DNA from: Antarctobacter sediminis
GTDB lineage: Bacteria > Pseudomonadota > Alphaproteobacteria > Rhodobacterales > Rhodobacteraceae
Assembly: GCF_019218285.1 (NCBI RefSeq)
Contig: NZ_JAHUZG010000002.1
Span: forward strand, 248,001 to 312,000
Reading direction: 5' to 3'
Length of the DNA stretch: 64,000 nucleotides
Both the position numbers and the translations under genes were made by a program. Of this stretch, positions 27,567 to 36,440 are shown piece after piece. Numbering within the stretch: position 1 is the stretch's first letter; every line of letters begins with the position of its first letter. A model generated the notes under the pieces. That model was given only the letters and a program-made list of their open reading frames with translations. It did not search any database and was not told the origin of the DNA.

Positions 27567-28033
27567 GCGATCCAATCGAACGTGCCGGCCTGATGCCGCG
27601 TTTCTGGGAAAAGAAACGCCTGCGCGACATGACCGAGGCCGAGTGGGAGGCGCTTTGCGACGGGTGTGGCAAATGCTGCCTGAACAAGCTCGAAGACGAG
27701 GACACCGGCGAAGTCGCCCTGACCCGCGTCGCATGCCGCCTGTTCGACGACAGCACCTGCCGCTGCGCCCAGTACCAGATCCGTCATCAGTTCGTTCCCG
27801 AATGCATCGTGCTGCGCCCCGCGAACATCGAAAAGAACCTGTACTGGATGCCGGAAACCTGCGCCTACAAACTATTGTGGAACGGTGAGCCGCTGTTCGA
27901 CTGGCACCCGCTGATTTCCGGCACAGCCGAAACCGTCCACGCGGCGGGCGTCAGCATGCAAGGGGCCACCGTGCCAGAGTTCGAGGTGGACGAGGACGAC
28001 TGGGAAGACCACATCATCGAGGAACCGCGATGA
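27563..28033 (+). CDS. YcgN family cysteine-cluster protein
   Basis: 156 residues of the UPF0260/YcgN family. A run of cysteines (CDGCGKCC at about 34-41, then C62, C70, C72 and C84) is arranged as in a zinc- or iron-sulfur-binding cluster of CxxCxxCC type. Its start overlaps ribF by 4 bases and its stop overlaps the threonine aldolase start by 4 bases, so the three are one translational unit. Function unknown; the metal centre is inferred from the cysteines. Confidence 0.9.
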   Translation: MSDPIERAGLMPRFWEKKRLRDMTEAEWEALCDGCGKCCLNKLEDEDTGEVALTRVACRLFDDSTCRCAQYQIRHQFVPECIVLRPANIEKNLYWMPETCAYKLLWNGEPLFDWHPLISGTAETVHAAGVSMQGATVPEFEVDEDDWEDHIIEEPR

Positions 28034-29097
28034 ACTTTGCTTCCGATAACGCATCCCCTGTCCCGCCGCAGGTCCTAGAGGCGCTGACGCGGGCCAATAC
28101 CGGGTACGCAGCCAGCTATGGCACCGATGACACGACCGCCGAGGCCGCCCGGCTGATGCGCCAGACACTGGAGGCCCCGAAGGCCGCCGTCTATTTTCTG
28201 GCAACGGGTACTGCGGCCAATGCCTTGGCGCTGGCCACGCTTTGCGCGCCCTTTCAGACGGTCTTTTGTTCGGAACACGCGCATATCCACGAGGATGAAT
28301 GCAACGCGCCCGAGTTCTATACCGGCGGCGCCAAGCTGACACTTGTCGCAGGTGGCGACGTGATGACGCCCGACATTCTGCGGGCGGCGATTGAAAGTCA
28401 GGGAAACCGAGGCGTCATGGGGCCGCAGCGCGGGCCGGTGTCGATCACCAATGTGACCGAAGGCGGCAATCTCTATTCGCTGGACCAGATGCGCGCGCTT
28501 TGCAGCATGGCCAAGGACTATGGCCTGCCGGTGCATCTGGACGGCGCGCGTTTTGCCAATGCCTGCATCAAGCTGGGGTGCACACCCGCCGAACTGTCGT
28601 GGAAGATCGGCGTAGACGTTCTGGTATTTGGCGGCACAAAAAACGGCTTGATGGATGCCGAGGCCGTGGTGATCTTTGATCCCGACGCCCCCGCCAGCAG
28701 CGGCTTTTCCCGGGCGCAGGAATTTGAACTGCGGGTCAAACGCGGCGGGCACCTGTATTCCAAGCATCGCTACGTCGCGGCGCAGATGCTGGCCTACCTG
28801 CAAGATGACCTCTGGCGTGATATGGCAACCCGCGCCAACACAAGCTGTGACTCCCTTGCCGAGGGGCTAAGCGCGCTTGGGCTGGACATCGTCAACGACA
28901 GCTACGCCAACATGCTGTTTTTCCGCGCCCCCTTGCGCGTCCACGAAGCGGCCAAGGCGGCGGGGGGCGTCTATCACTACTGGGGTCAAGTCCCTTCGGA
29001 CGCGGACGAACCGGCCATTGGGCGACTGGTGTGCAGCTGGTCCACCACAAAGACCGAGATCACGGACTTCCTTGCGGCGGTGCGGAGCGCGCTTTGA
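28030..29097 (+). CDS. ltaE: Low-specificity L-threonine aldolase
   Basis: 355 residues of the beta-eliminating lyase (threonine aldolase) family. It shows MNFASDNASPVPPQVLEAL, ATGTAANALALATL, VHLDGARFANACIKLG with the PLP-interacting Asp, and the PLP lysine in DVLVFGGTKNGLMDAEAVV. It cleaves threonine or allo-threonine to glycine and acetaldehyde. It is coupled by a 4-base overlap to the YcgN gene. The symbol is by homology class; stereospecificity cannot be told from sequence. Confidence 0.9.
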   Translation: MNFASDNASPVPPQVLEALTRANTGYAASYGTDDTTAEAARLMRQTLEAPKAAVYFLATGTAANALALATLCAPFQTVFCSEHAHIHEDECNAPEFYTGGAKLTLVAGGDVMTPDILRAAIESQGNRGVMGPQRGPVSITNVTEGGNLYSLDQMRALCSMAKDYGLPVHLDGARFANACIKLGCTPAELSWKIGVDVLVFGGTKNGLMDAEAVVIFDPDAPASSGFSRAQEFELRVKRGGHLYSKHRYVAAQMLAYLQDDLWRDMATRANTSCDSLAEGLSALGLDIVNDSYANMLFFRAPLRVHEAAKAAGGVYHYWGQVPSDADEPAIGRLVCSWSTTKTEITDFLAAVRSAL

Positions 29098-29159
29098 CAC
29101 AGCGCCGCCGGTCAGGCGGACCCCGATAGCGAAACGGGCGGGATCATCCCGCCCAAACC

Positions 29160-29486
29160 TCAATTCATCTGGAAATGCAGCGCGTAGGCGCCATCCTCGA
29201 AGGCGCCGAACAGATCCGGAATGTCCGGGTGATCGACCGGTTCTCCGGAATAATCGGCAACAAGATTCTGCTCCGAAACATAGGCCACGTAAAAGCTCTG
29301 ATCGTTTTCGGCCAGCAGATGGTAGAATGGTTGCTTCTTGGACGGACGGCTGTCTTCGGGGATGGATTCGTACCATTCCTCGGTATTCGAGAACTCGGGG
29401 TCCACGTCGAACACCACGCCCCGGAAGGGGTGCTTGCGATGGCGGACGACCTGACCCAGGTGATATTTTGCGCGATTGTGCAACAT
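29160..29486 (-). CDS. hspQ: HspQ family heat-shock / hemimethylated-DNA-binding-like protein
   Basis: 108 residues. The start at 29486 gives MLHNRAKYHLGQVVRHRKHP followed by RGVVFDVDPEFSNTEEWYES and QPFYHLLAENDQSFYVAYVSEQN, the HspQ/YccV signature. In E. coli HspQ is a Lon specificity-enhancing factor. The protein should be a small SH3-like barrel. It stands alone with a 248-base upstream spacer in which I see no other gene. Confidence 0.9.
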   Translation of the reverse strand: MLHNRAKYHLGQVVRHRKHPFRGVVFDVDPEFSNTEEWYESIPEDSRPSKKQPFYHLLAENDQSFYVAYVSEQNLVADYSGEPVDHPDIPDLFGAFEDGAYALHFQMN

Positions 29487-29734
29487 GACAGACCTCTTCC
29501 TGTCCCCCTTAGTATCGTTTCCGGCGGGCGGTTGTCCAACTTTCGCCTCAAATTGGCGGGAAACACTCTGTGAATCACCCGCCAACAGTGCCTTTTACAG
29601 GCAGTCCCGCCTCCTCTGCCACCCTCGAAACACACCGGCAACGACCTGCCCGGCTGGTGGAAATGTGATTCCCTCGCCCGCCGGCTTCGGCTAAAATGGC
29701 CCTCAATAAAAAGACAAAACGAGGCGAGTGGCAA

Positions 29735-30328
29735 ATGAGCAGAGTCCTTCGCGCCTTGGTGATCGTGCTTCTGGCGGCCTCCTGCGGAGGAGGTGGCGGG
29801 TCTGGCACGTCTCCGCGCAACCTAGACAACGCCTGTTCGATTCTCGAACAGCGACCCGGATATTATCGAGCCTTCCGCAGCGCCGAACGGCGTTGGGGCG
29901 TGCCGGTACATGTGCAAATGGCGACGATCTATCAGGAAAGCAAATTCGACAGCGATGCACGGACACCGTTCCAGTATCGGCTGGGCGTGATCCCCGTGGG
30001 CCGGCAAAGCTCGGCCTTCGGCTATAGTCAGGCGCTGGACGGCACCTGGAAGGAATACCTTGCCGCCGAAGGGCGCGCCGGGGCAAGGCGTGACAATATC
30101 CGCGACGCGACCGACTTTATGGGCTGGTACATGAACCTCACCAAGGATGAGCTTGGCATCCCGCTCTGGGACGCGCGTCGCCAGTACCTCGCCTATCACG
30201 AAGGCCGCGCAGGCTATCGTCGGGGCAGCTACAATGCCAAGTCGTGGCTGATGCGTGTGTCCAGCCAGGTGGGCGAACGCGCGCTTCTTTACGAACAACA
30301 GCTGCGCTCCTGCCGCGCCGCGCGCTAG
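29735..30328 (+). CDS. Small lytic transglycosylase lipoprotein
   Basis: 197 residues. The start at 29735 gives a lipoprotein signal with lipobox LLAASC and a Gly-rich linker. The rest is an SLT-type lysozyme-like domain: VQMATIYQESKFDSDA with the catalytic Glu, SSAFGYSQALDGTWKEYL, and YLAYHEGRAGYRRGSY. It would cut peptidoglycan glycan strands near the inner leaflet of the outer membrane. It shares a terminator with the convergent lolA gene. Confidence 0.88.
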   Translation: MSRVLRALVIVLLAASCGGGGGSGTSPRNLDNACSILEQRPGYYRAFRSAERRWGVPVHVQMATIYQESKFDSDARTPFQYRLGVIPVGRQSSAFGYSQALDGTWKEYLAAEGRAGARRDNIRDATDFMGWYMNLTKDELGIPLWDARRQYLAYHEGRAGYRRGSYNAKSWLMRVSSQVGERALLYEQQLRSCRAAR

Positions 30329-30331
30329 CGG

Positions 30332-30359
30332 AAAGGGCGGCCCTCCCGGGCCGCCTTTT
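30332..30359 (+). terminator. Bidirectional terminator between transglycosylase and lolA
   Basis: GGCGGCCC-TCCC-GGGCCGCC is an 8-bp stem followed on the plus strand by TTTTCATTTTT and preceded by GAAAG. It sits in the 37-base gap between the two convergent stops. Confidence 0.85.
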
Positions 30360-30365
30360 CATTTT

Positions 30366-30968
30366 TCAGCGGTTGATCTTGGACAGTTCGTCGTTGATCG
30401 AAAAGACACTGTTGGACAGGTTCGCCGCCTGCAACCCGCCAAGGATCACCGTGGTCTGCGTGCCGTTGCCGTCAGTGATGATCCACTGGCGCAGCTCCAC
30501 CGGCGATCCGGTAAACTTCATCTGGATGGTCCCGTAATCCGGGTGGTCGGGATCCTGCGCGGTGACCGTTGTCGCAGTGCCGTCAAACCCGTGCCCCACG
30601 ACCATCCCTGCCCGTCCCAGATCGACATTGCGATCAAGGATGATCGACAGAGGCGTCTGGCGCAGCGGATAGGTATCCGGACGCGCGCCCAGCTTGCGAT
30701 CAAGGATATAGACGGCGCCGGCCGTCGCCATGACCAGCGCCCGTTCCGGCGGGTTGTAGTCAAACCGCACCTTGCCGGGCCGCTTGATGGCAATTGTCCC
30801 GGTCGAAATCGTGCCATCCGCATTGATCTGGGTAAAGCTGCCGGTGGCCGAGGTGATCCCGTTCAGATAACGCGAAATCTCGTTCAACGAGAGCTGTTGC
30901 GCGCTGGCGGGCAACGCTGCAAGGGTTCCAAAGGCGAAAAGACCAGCGGTGAAAGCTCTGCGGATCAT
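30366..30968 (-). CDS. lolA: Outer-membrane lipoprotein carrier protein LolA
   Basis: 200 residues with a signal peptide (AFTAGLFAFGTLAALPASAQ). The mature part has the LolA half-barrel pattern: TGSFTQINADGTISTG, IKRPGKVRFDYNPPERALVM, and YILDRKLGARPDTYPLRQTP. It carries lipoproteins across the periplasm. It is on the ftsK strand but separated from it by 943 bases, whereas the two are often close in relatives. The gap holds a repeat array and no recognised gene. Confidence 0.92.
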   Translation of the reverse strand: MIRRAFTAGLFAFGTLAALPASAQQLSLNEISRYLNGITSATGSFTQINADGTISTGTIAIKRPGKVRFDYNPPERALVMATAGAVYILDRKLGARPDTYPLRQTPLSIILDRNVDLGRAGMVVGHGFDGTATTVTAQDPDHPDYGTIQMKFTGSPVELRQWIITDGNGTQTTVILGGLQAANLSNSVFSINDELSKINR

Positions 30969-31653
30969 GTGTTTCCTTCCTGCTCGGATGCCCCTTATGT
31001 GGCATCTGGGGCGGCGATATGCGATAGCAGCCCCTGTTCAACCTGATATCGTCGGCGAAAGGCCACCGATCAAGGGTGCCATCCCATGTGTTTGAACCCG
31101 TAACCGCAACGATCGGTTCCCTCTTGGCCGCCCGACACAGATTTGCCGCCATTGTCCCGGAGCAGGAGCTCTCCGATCCGCAACGCGCCACCAAATACCA
31201 CGGGGCGGGCGGCTAGGCCTCCTTTCAGGACTGCGCCTCATCCCTGCGGGGCCAAAAGCCGGATTGCACAGGGAATGGCCCCGATACCCTCGACACTCAC
31301 AAGGACGGTCAGAACCTGCGACGCCCGTTCGATCAACTGCGCGATGCAGCACTGGCACATGCGAATTGCGACCCCATTCTGTCAGCGCCAGTTCCGCTTA
31401 GATCACGCTGGCATTCAGCCTCACGATGCTGTGACGAGGCCGGAAGTCCGGTCTTCGAACCACGCAACACATGCGACCTGCTGGAGCAAAGGCGAAATTC
31501 TTGGCGCTGGACCCGCCGCACGCCCTCTCTTCCTGCGCGCCCCCACCGCCAAACCGACCCGATACCTCACCACTCCACGCCTCGCGCCCGCGACTCCTGC
31601 ACTGGATCGCACTCAAGAAACCACCAGACCTCCGGGCGCGGCGCCCGCAGACG

Positions 31654-31736
31654 CCTGACCCTGACCCTGACCCTGACCCTGACCCTGACCCTGACCCTGA
31701 CCCTGACCCTGACCCTGACCCTGACCCTGACCCTGA
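31654..31736. repeat. Hexanucleotide tandem array, CCTGAC x about 14
   Basis: 83 bases of perfect CCTGAC/CCCTGA repeats, almost 14 copies with no mismatch. Because the unit is 6 bases the frame never shifts. On the minus strand it encodes Gln-Gly or Arg-Val dipeptides and on the plus strand Asp-Pro. Perfect identity suggests recent slippage-driven expansion, so copy number is expected to vary between strains. Confidence 0.95.
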
Positions 31737-31821
31737 AAGACAGCGCCAAAACCGGTCGCGAAATCAACCTCGCTCAGCGCAGCCGCTTCAGGCTGCATGT
31801 CTTTCCACGTCAACAAACACG

Positions 31822-31846
31822 AAAAAGGCGCCCCCCATGGGCGCCC
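31822..31846 (-). terminator. Terminator downstream of ftsK
   Basis: On the minus strand GGCGCCC-ATGG-GGGGCGCC is followed by TTTTTC, a strong intrinsic terminator about 66 bases after the ftsK stop. Confidence 0.85.
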
Positions 31847-31855
31847 TCGTCCTTG

Positions 31856-31912
31856 CTTCTTCTGTCCGGAAATATCCCGGGGGAGTCCCGCAGGGACGGG
31901 GGCAGAGCCCCC
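31856..31912 (-). repeat. Dispersed intergenic repeat, copy A
   Basis: Read on the minus strand it has the order GGGGGCTCTGCCCCC (small palindrome), CCTGCGG, CTCCCCCGG, ATATTT and AGAAGAAG. The same order of blocks appears at 49369-49429 and 58611-58675. It begins inside the last codon and stop of ftsK. Confidence 0.7.
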
Positions 31913-34900
31913 TACTGCTGTTCCGGCACAAGGATCTCGCGCTTGCCGACATGGTTGGCCGACGACACGACCCCCTCATCTTCCATCTGCTCGACCAGTC
32001 GCGCAGCCTTGTTATAGCCGATGCCCAGCTTGCGCTGGATGTACGAGGTCGAACACTTGCGGTCCTTGATGACAATCGCCACCGCCTGGTCGTACAGCGC
32101 ATCTTCGCCACCGGTGTTGCCGCCGGTATTCAGCCCCAGCACCGCATCGATGTTCTCCGCCTTTTCCTCGTCCGGGCCCTGCACCACGCCCGACACATAG
32201 TCCGGAGGGCCAAAGGCCTTGAGGTGGTTGACGATCTCTTCGACCTCTTCGTCGCTGACAAACGGACCATGGCAGCGAGTGATCTTGGCCCCACCCGCCA
32301 TGTACAGCATGTCGCCCATGCCAAGCAGTTGCTCGGCCCCCATTTCACCGAGGATCGTGCGGCTGTCGATTTTCGACGTCACCTGGAAGGAAATCCGGGT
32401 GGGGAAGTTCGCCTTGATCGTACCGGTGATGACATCGACCGAGGGACGCTGCGTCGCCATGATCAGGTGGATCCCCGAGGCCCGCGCCATCTGGGCAAGA
32501 CGCTGGATGCAGGCTTCGATCTCTTTGCCCGCAACCATCATCAGGTCGGCCATCTCATCGACGATGACGACGATATAGGGCATCTTCTTGGGCTCGAATT
32601 CATCCGTCTCAAAGACCGGTTCGCCGGTTTCGTCGTCAAAGCCGGTCTGGACCGTGCGGCTGAACATTTCGCCTTTAGACAGCGCGTCTTCGACCCGGCC
32701 GTTGTAGCCGTCGATGTTGCGCACGCCCATCTTGGACATCTTGCGATACCGGTCTTCCATCTCGCCCACGACCCATTTCAGGGCGACGACCGCCTTTTTC
32801 GGGTCCGTCACCACCGGCGAGAGCAGATGCGGGATGCCGTCGTAAACGGACAGTTCCAGCATCTTGGGGTCGATCATCACCATCCGCAGGTCTTCGGGCG
32901 GCAGCTTGTACAGCAGCGACAGGATCATCGTGTTGATCGCAACCGATTTGCCCGAGCCGGTTGTCCCGGCGATCAGCAGGTGGGGCATCTTGGCAAGGTT
33001 GGCCACCACCGGTTCACCGCCGATGTCCTTGCCCAACGCCAGAGGCAGCTTGTGTTTGCCATCGCCATAGTCGCGCCCGGCGAGGATCTCGCGAAAGGAG
33101 ACCATCTCGCGGTTGTCATTCGGCAGTTCGATCCCGATCACGCTGCGGCCCGGCACGGTCGAGACACGGGCCGACAACGCCGACATCGACCGTGCGATGT
33201 CATCGGCAAGGCCGATCACCCGGCTTGCCTTGAGACCCGGTGCCGGTTCCAGTTCGTACATGGTGACGACCGGGCCGGGGCGGACGCTAACGATCTCGCC
33301 CTTGACGCCATAGTCATCCAGCACGGTTTCCAGCATCCGCGCGTTTTCCTCCAGCGCCTCGTCGCTGAGGATGTGACGTTCGATCTGGTCGGGTGACATC
33401 AAAAGGGACAGCGGAGGAAGCTCGTATTCCGCTTCGGATTCGTCGAAGGCAAGGGTGGGCTGTGCCTCCAGCTTGGCGCGGGTAGACAGTTGCACAGGTT
33501 TGCGCACCGGCTGCTGGACGACCTTCTTGGGCTCGGGCAGCGGCACGGCGGCGCGCGCTTGCGGCGCGGGCTGCGGCTCTGGCTCGGGCCGATAATCGTC
33601 GGTCAGCATCTCGGCTTCGCCATCGTCATAGCGGTCGTCATAGCCATCATCGTAGGCATCGTCTTCGCCGTAGTCGTCGAAATCACTGAGTTCCGAATAG
33701 ACCTGAGTATCGACCTCTGGTTCCTGCGCGGGCGCACGGGACAGAACGCGGGGCGCGGACTCGACTGGAGGCAATTCCGTTTCCAGCTCTGGCTCGGGGG
33801 CCGGCTGGTATTCTGCCGACACCGCCGACACTGATGGCACGGGCACAGCTGTGGTCAGCGGAGGTTCAGGCGGCAATTGCCGCGCGGCAGCCGTCAGCGG
33901 CGGCTCGGGCGGCAAGGCGGGCGCGCGCGGTGTGTCCCGGAACACGATGGGCTGTGGTCCATAGCCACGGCCCTTGGTCAAAGGCTTGTCCGCCGCGATA
34001 TGCGGAGTCTGGCGACCGGGCAGAACGGTGGCGCGGGATTTGACGGCCCGCGCGATCTTGGCGCGAATGCGATCCTCGCCGGGCACCTCGACATCATGGT
34101 CGAACAACTCTTCGACCAGTTCCGGCTGCGGCATCGGTTCGGGTTCTGCGCGGCGGATCATGCGGGACAGGAAGCCGGGCTTTTCAGCCTGTGGCATCGG
34201 TTCGTCGTCGATCAGATCCTCGTCTTCCAAATCGTGGAAACCGGCCTCGGGCGATGGCGGCACACCCATGTCGGCACGCAGGATGCGCGATGCTTGCGGC
34301 ACTGCCACCGGGGCAGGTTCTGCCGTGGCAACCAGATCCGCGGCCGCAGCCTCGGCGGCACGCCGTTCAGCCCGGACCGCACGGCGTTCGGCGCTGGCGG
34401 CCTGCACACGTTGTGCCGCGACCAGAGCACCGCTGGCACCATGGCCCATCAAACGCACCAGCGTTGCATAGACCATGACCACGCCGACAACCAGAAAGCG
34501 CGCCAATGCCTTCAGCTCATCCCGGGTAAAGCCAAGCACAAAGGCCCCCATCAAGAGAATCCCGCCGCCAAGGCCAAGCTGCATGATCTTCAGGCCCGTG
34601 CCCGGCGAAAACGGCATCACGGTCAGGGCGGACCCCATCATCATGTCGCCGAACAGGCCGCCAAGGCCAAAGTTATGCGTCCAGTCGGCGGTTTCGTGCA
34701 GGCCCGAGGCATAGACTGCACAAAGCGCCACCCAGATCGGCGAAAAGATCAGGCAGGAAAAGGCGCGCCCATTGCCCTTGTGCAAGGCCATCCGCGCGCC
34801 CCAGGCCAACAGAACCGCCGCAAGCGCCCATGTGCCCAGACCGATGATCATGAACAGCGGTGCGGCCACGTAGGAACCCAGCCGCCCCATCCAGTTCTGC

Positions 34901-35085
34901 ACCGGCGCATCCGTCGCCGACAGCCAAGACGGGTCATCCGGCGTATAAGAGGCAATCATCGCAGCCACCATCAGACCCAGCGCCACCAGCCCCAGCCCGA
35001 TCAGTTCGCGGCCCCGCTTTTCCAGGGTCGCGGCGGTATTGGTGTCGAAAAGGGGATTCCGCCCCCTTGCCTGAAATGATGCCAT
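31912..35085 (-). CDS. ftsK: DNA translocase FtsK
   Basis: 1057 residues. Four to five N-terminal membrane helices (about 28-205) anchor it at the septum. A long acidic, Pro/Glu-rich linker (about 230-560, with an Asp/Tyr-rich stretch) follows. The motor has Walker [15 protein letters not shown], Walker [15 protein letters not shown] and [17 protein letters not shown]. The C-terminal gamma winged helix ([20 protein letters not shown]) reads polar DNA sequences and activates XerCD. It pumps chromosome termini during division. A good terminator follows it. Confidence 0.97.
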   Translation of the reverse strand: MASFQARGRNPLFDTNTAATLEKRGRELIGLGLVALGLMVAAMIASYTPDDPSWLSATDAPVQNWMGRLGSYVAAPLFMIIGLGTWALAAVLLAWGARMALHKGNGRAFSCLIFSPIWVALCAVYASGLHETADWTHNFGLGGLFGDMMMGSALTVMPFSPGTGLKIMQLGLGGGILLMGAFVLGFTRDELKALARFLVVGVVMVYATLVRLMGHGASGALVAAQRVQAASAERRAVRAERRAAEAAAADLVATAEPAPVAVPQASRILRADMGVPPSPEAGFHDLEDEDLIDDEPMPQAEKPGFLSRMIRRAEPEPMPQPELVEELFDHDVEVPGEDRIRAKIARAVKSRATVLPGRQTPHIAADKPLTKGRGYGPQPIVFRDTPRAPALPPEPPLTAAARQLPPEPPLTTAVPVPSVSAVSAEYQPAPEPELETELPPVESAPRVLSRAPAQEPEVDTQVYSELSDFDDYGEDDAYDDGYDDRYDDGEAEMLTDDYRPEPEPQPAPQARAAVPLPEPKKVVQQPVRKPVQLSTRAKLEAQPTLAFDESEAEYELPPLSLLMSPDQIERHILSDEALEENARMLETVLDDYGVKGEIVSVRPGPVVTMYELEPAPGLKASRVIGLADDIARSMSALSARVSTVPGRSVIGIELPNDNREMVSFREILAGRDYGDGKHKLPLALGKDIGGEPVVANLAKMPHLLIAGTTGSGKSVAINTMILSLLYKLPPEDLRMVMIDPKMLELSVYDGIPHLLSPVVTDPKKAVVALKWVVGEMEDRYRKMSKMGVRNIDGYNGRVEDALSKGEMFSRTVQTGFDDETGEPVFETDEFEPKKMPYIVVIVDEMADLMMVAGKEIEACIQRLAQMARASGIHLIMATQRPSVDVITGTIKANFPTRISFQVTSKIDSRTILGEMGAEQLLGMGDMLYMAGGAKITRCHGPFVSDEEVEEIVNHLKAFGPPDYVSGVVQGPDEEKAENIDAVLGLNTGGNTGGEDALYDQAVAIVIKDRKCSTSYIQRKLGIGYNKAARLVEQMEDEGVVSSANHVGKREILVPEQQ

Positions 35086-35115
35086 CTTCGCCTCGTCGTT
35101 CTTGTTTTTATGGTC

Positions 35116-36294
35116 TTATGAAAACAGGCAGTCGCGGATGCGGATCAGCCCGTCTTTTGTTTCGTCAAAGGGCGCAACCAGTGCCGCGCGGATATACCCC
35201 TGCCCCGGGTTTCCATCCGCCGTGTCGCGCGAAAGATAGGCGCCGGGCAATGCCCTCACGCCGGTTTCCGTCCAAAGCTTCAGTGTCGCCGCCTCGCCGT
35301 CCTCGACCGGCAGCCAGAGGAACATCCCGGCCTGCGGCGGCATGTAGCCGGGAACATCTCCTAGGAGTTCATCGGCCAACGCATATTTCGGCGCCCATAG
35401 CGCGCGGTTCTCCCGCACATGGGCCTCATCGGACCACAGCGACTCGGACGCGCGCTGCAACGGCAGCGGCACCGGAGCCCCGGCATAGGCGCGCAACTGG
35501 CGCAGGCGGGCGATGCTTTGCGGCCCTCCTGCAACGAATCCCGAACGCAGGCCCGGCAAGTTCGACCGTTTCGACAAGGAATGCAGCGACAAGACCCGCT
35601 CGGGGTCGGCACCCATGGCCGCCGCAACCTCCAACGCGCCTGTGGGCGGCGTGTCGCGGTAAAGCTCGGCATAACATTCGTCGGCGACGATCTGGAAATC
35701 GTGCTTTTCGGCCAAGGCGATCAGGGTTCGCCAATATGTCTCGTCCGCCATCACTCCCTGCGGGTTGGCAGGGGAGCAGATATAGCACAATGCGGTGCGA
35801 TCCAGAACATCAGCGGGCAAGGACGCGTAATCCGGCAGATGCCCTGTCGCTGCCGTTGCGGGTACAAAAACCGGCTCTGCCGCGACCGAAATCGCCGAGA
35901 TCATGTAGACCTGATAGAACGGGTTCGGCATCAGGACCGCCGGACGCGCACCGTTCTTTTGTTCAGGACACAGCGCCATGCCGATGTTGTACAGCCCTTC
36001 GCGGGTGCCATTCAGGTTCATCACCTGCGTGTCGGGATCCAGCGCCACACCATAGCGGCGGTTCAGCCAGCCGGTGATGGCCGACCGCAATTCCGGTGTG
36101 CCCTCATTCGGCGGATAGCGTCCGAATTCCCCGGAATGCTGCGCGATGATGTCCGAAACCCACGCCGGAAAGGCATGTTTCGGCTCACCAATGGACATGT
36201 GCAGGGCCGGCCCGCCGGGATCGTGGTGATCCAACAGCGCGCGCAAACGCGGGAACGCATAGGCCGGTAGGTTCGAAAACCGCTCGGGGAACAT
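35116..36294 (-). CDS. Class I/II aminotransferase (DapC-like)
   Basis: 392 residues, fold-type I PLP aminotransferase. It has YPPNEGTPELRSAITGWLNR, NLNGTREGLYNIGMALCP, ICSPANPQGVM, VADECYAELYRDTPP with the PLP Asp, and the lysine in SLHSLSKRSNLPGLRSGFVAGG. The pattern resembles N-succinyldiaminopimelate aminotransferases that make lysine and peptidoglycan precursors, but the exact substrate is not certain. It is 30 bases upstream of ftsK on the same strand and probably co-transcribed. Confidence 0.87.
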   Translation of the reverse strand: MFPERFSNLPAYAFPRLRALLDHHDPGGPALHMSIGEPKHAFPAWVSDIIAQHSGEFGRYPPNEGTPELRSAITGWLNRRYGVALDPDTQVMNLNGTREGLYNIGMALCPEQKNGARPAVLMPNPFYQVYMISAISVAAEPVFVPATAATGHLPDYASLPADVLDRTALCYICSPANPQGVMADETYWRTLIALAEKHDFQIVADECYAELYRDTPPTGALEVAAAMGADPERVLSLHSLSKRSNLPGLRSGFVAGGPQSIARLRQLRAYAGAPVPLPLQRASESLWSDEAHVRENRALWAPKYALADELLGDVPGYMPPQAGMFLWLPVEDGEAATLKLWTETGVRALPGAYLSRDTADGNPGQGYIRAALVAPFDETKDGLIRIRDCLFS

Positions 36295-36440
36295 AGGAAC
36301 TGCCTCAAGAGTTGCGGGATCATTCGTGTGCCCCGCGTTTGGCCGCAGGATACGGAAAAACAGGGGGTTCTGTCCAGAATCAAGGACCTGCCAAACCCCG
36401 ATGTGACGTCAAAGCCGCAGTCGCGCGGAATTAACCAAAG

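Larger units (their letters stand above)
30969..31911. other. 943-base intergenic region between lolA and ftsK with no recognised gene
   Basis: No frame here reads as a convincing protein. A minus-strand reading between about 31400 and 31080 (including LIERASQVLTVLVSVEGIG, then a stop, then GGALRIGELLLRDNGG) looks loosely protein-like but contains stops and matches no family I know, so it may be a decayed gene. The rest holds a CCCTGA tandem array (31654-31736), the ftsK terminator (31822-31846) and one copy of a dispersed repeat (31856-31912). Confidence 0.6.

Noticed and set aside
30760-31194. Minus-strand frame running into lolA as an extended LolA or separate gene
   Set aside because: The frame differs from lolA's own signal-peptide start and encodes no recognised domain.
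31440-31470. TTCGAACC resembling a tRNA T-arm loop
   Set aside because: No acceptor stem, anticodon arm or D-arm could be folded around it.
31654-31736. CRISPR array
   Set aside because: Units are 6 bases with no spacers and no cas genes nearby.
31471-33396. Plus-strand frame of 641 codons through the hexanucleotide array and ftsK
   Set aside because: It covers the ftsK motor on the opposite strand and the Asp-Pro run arises only from the repeat.
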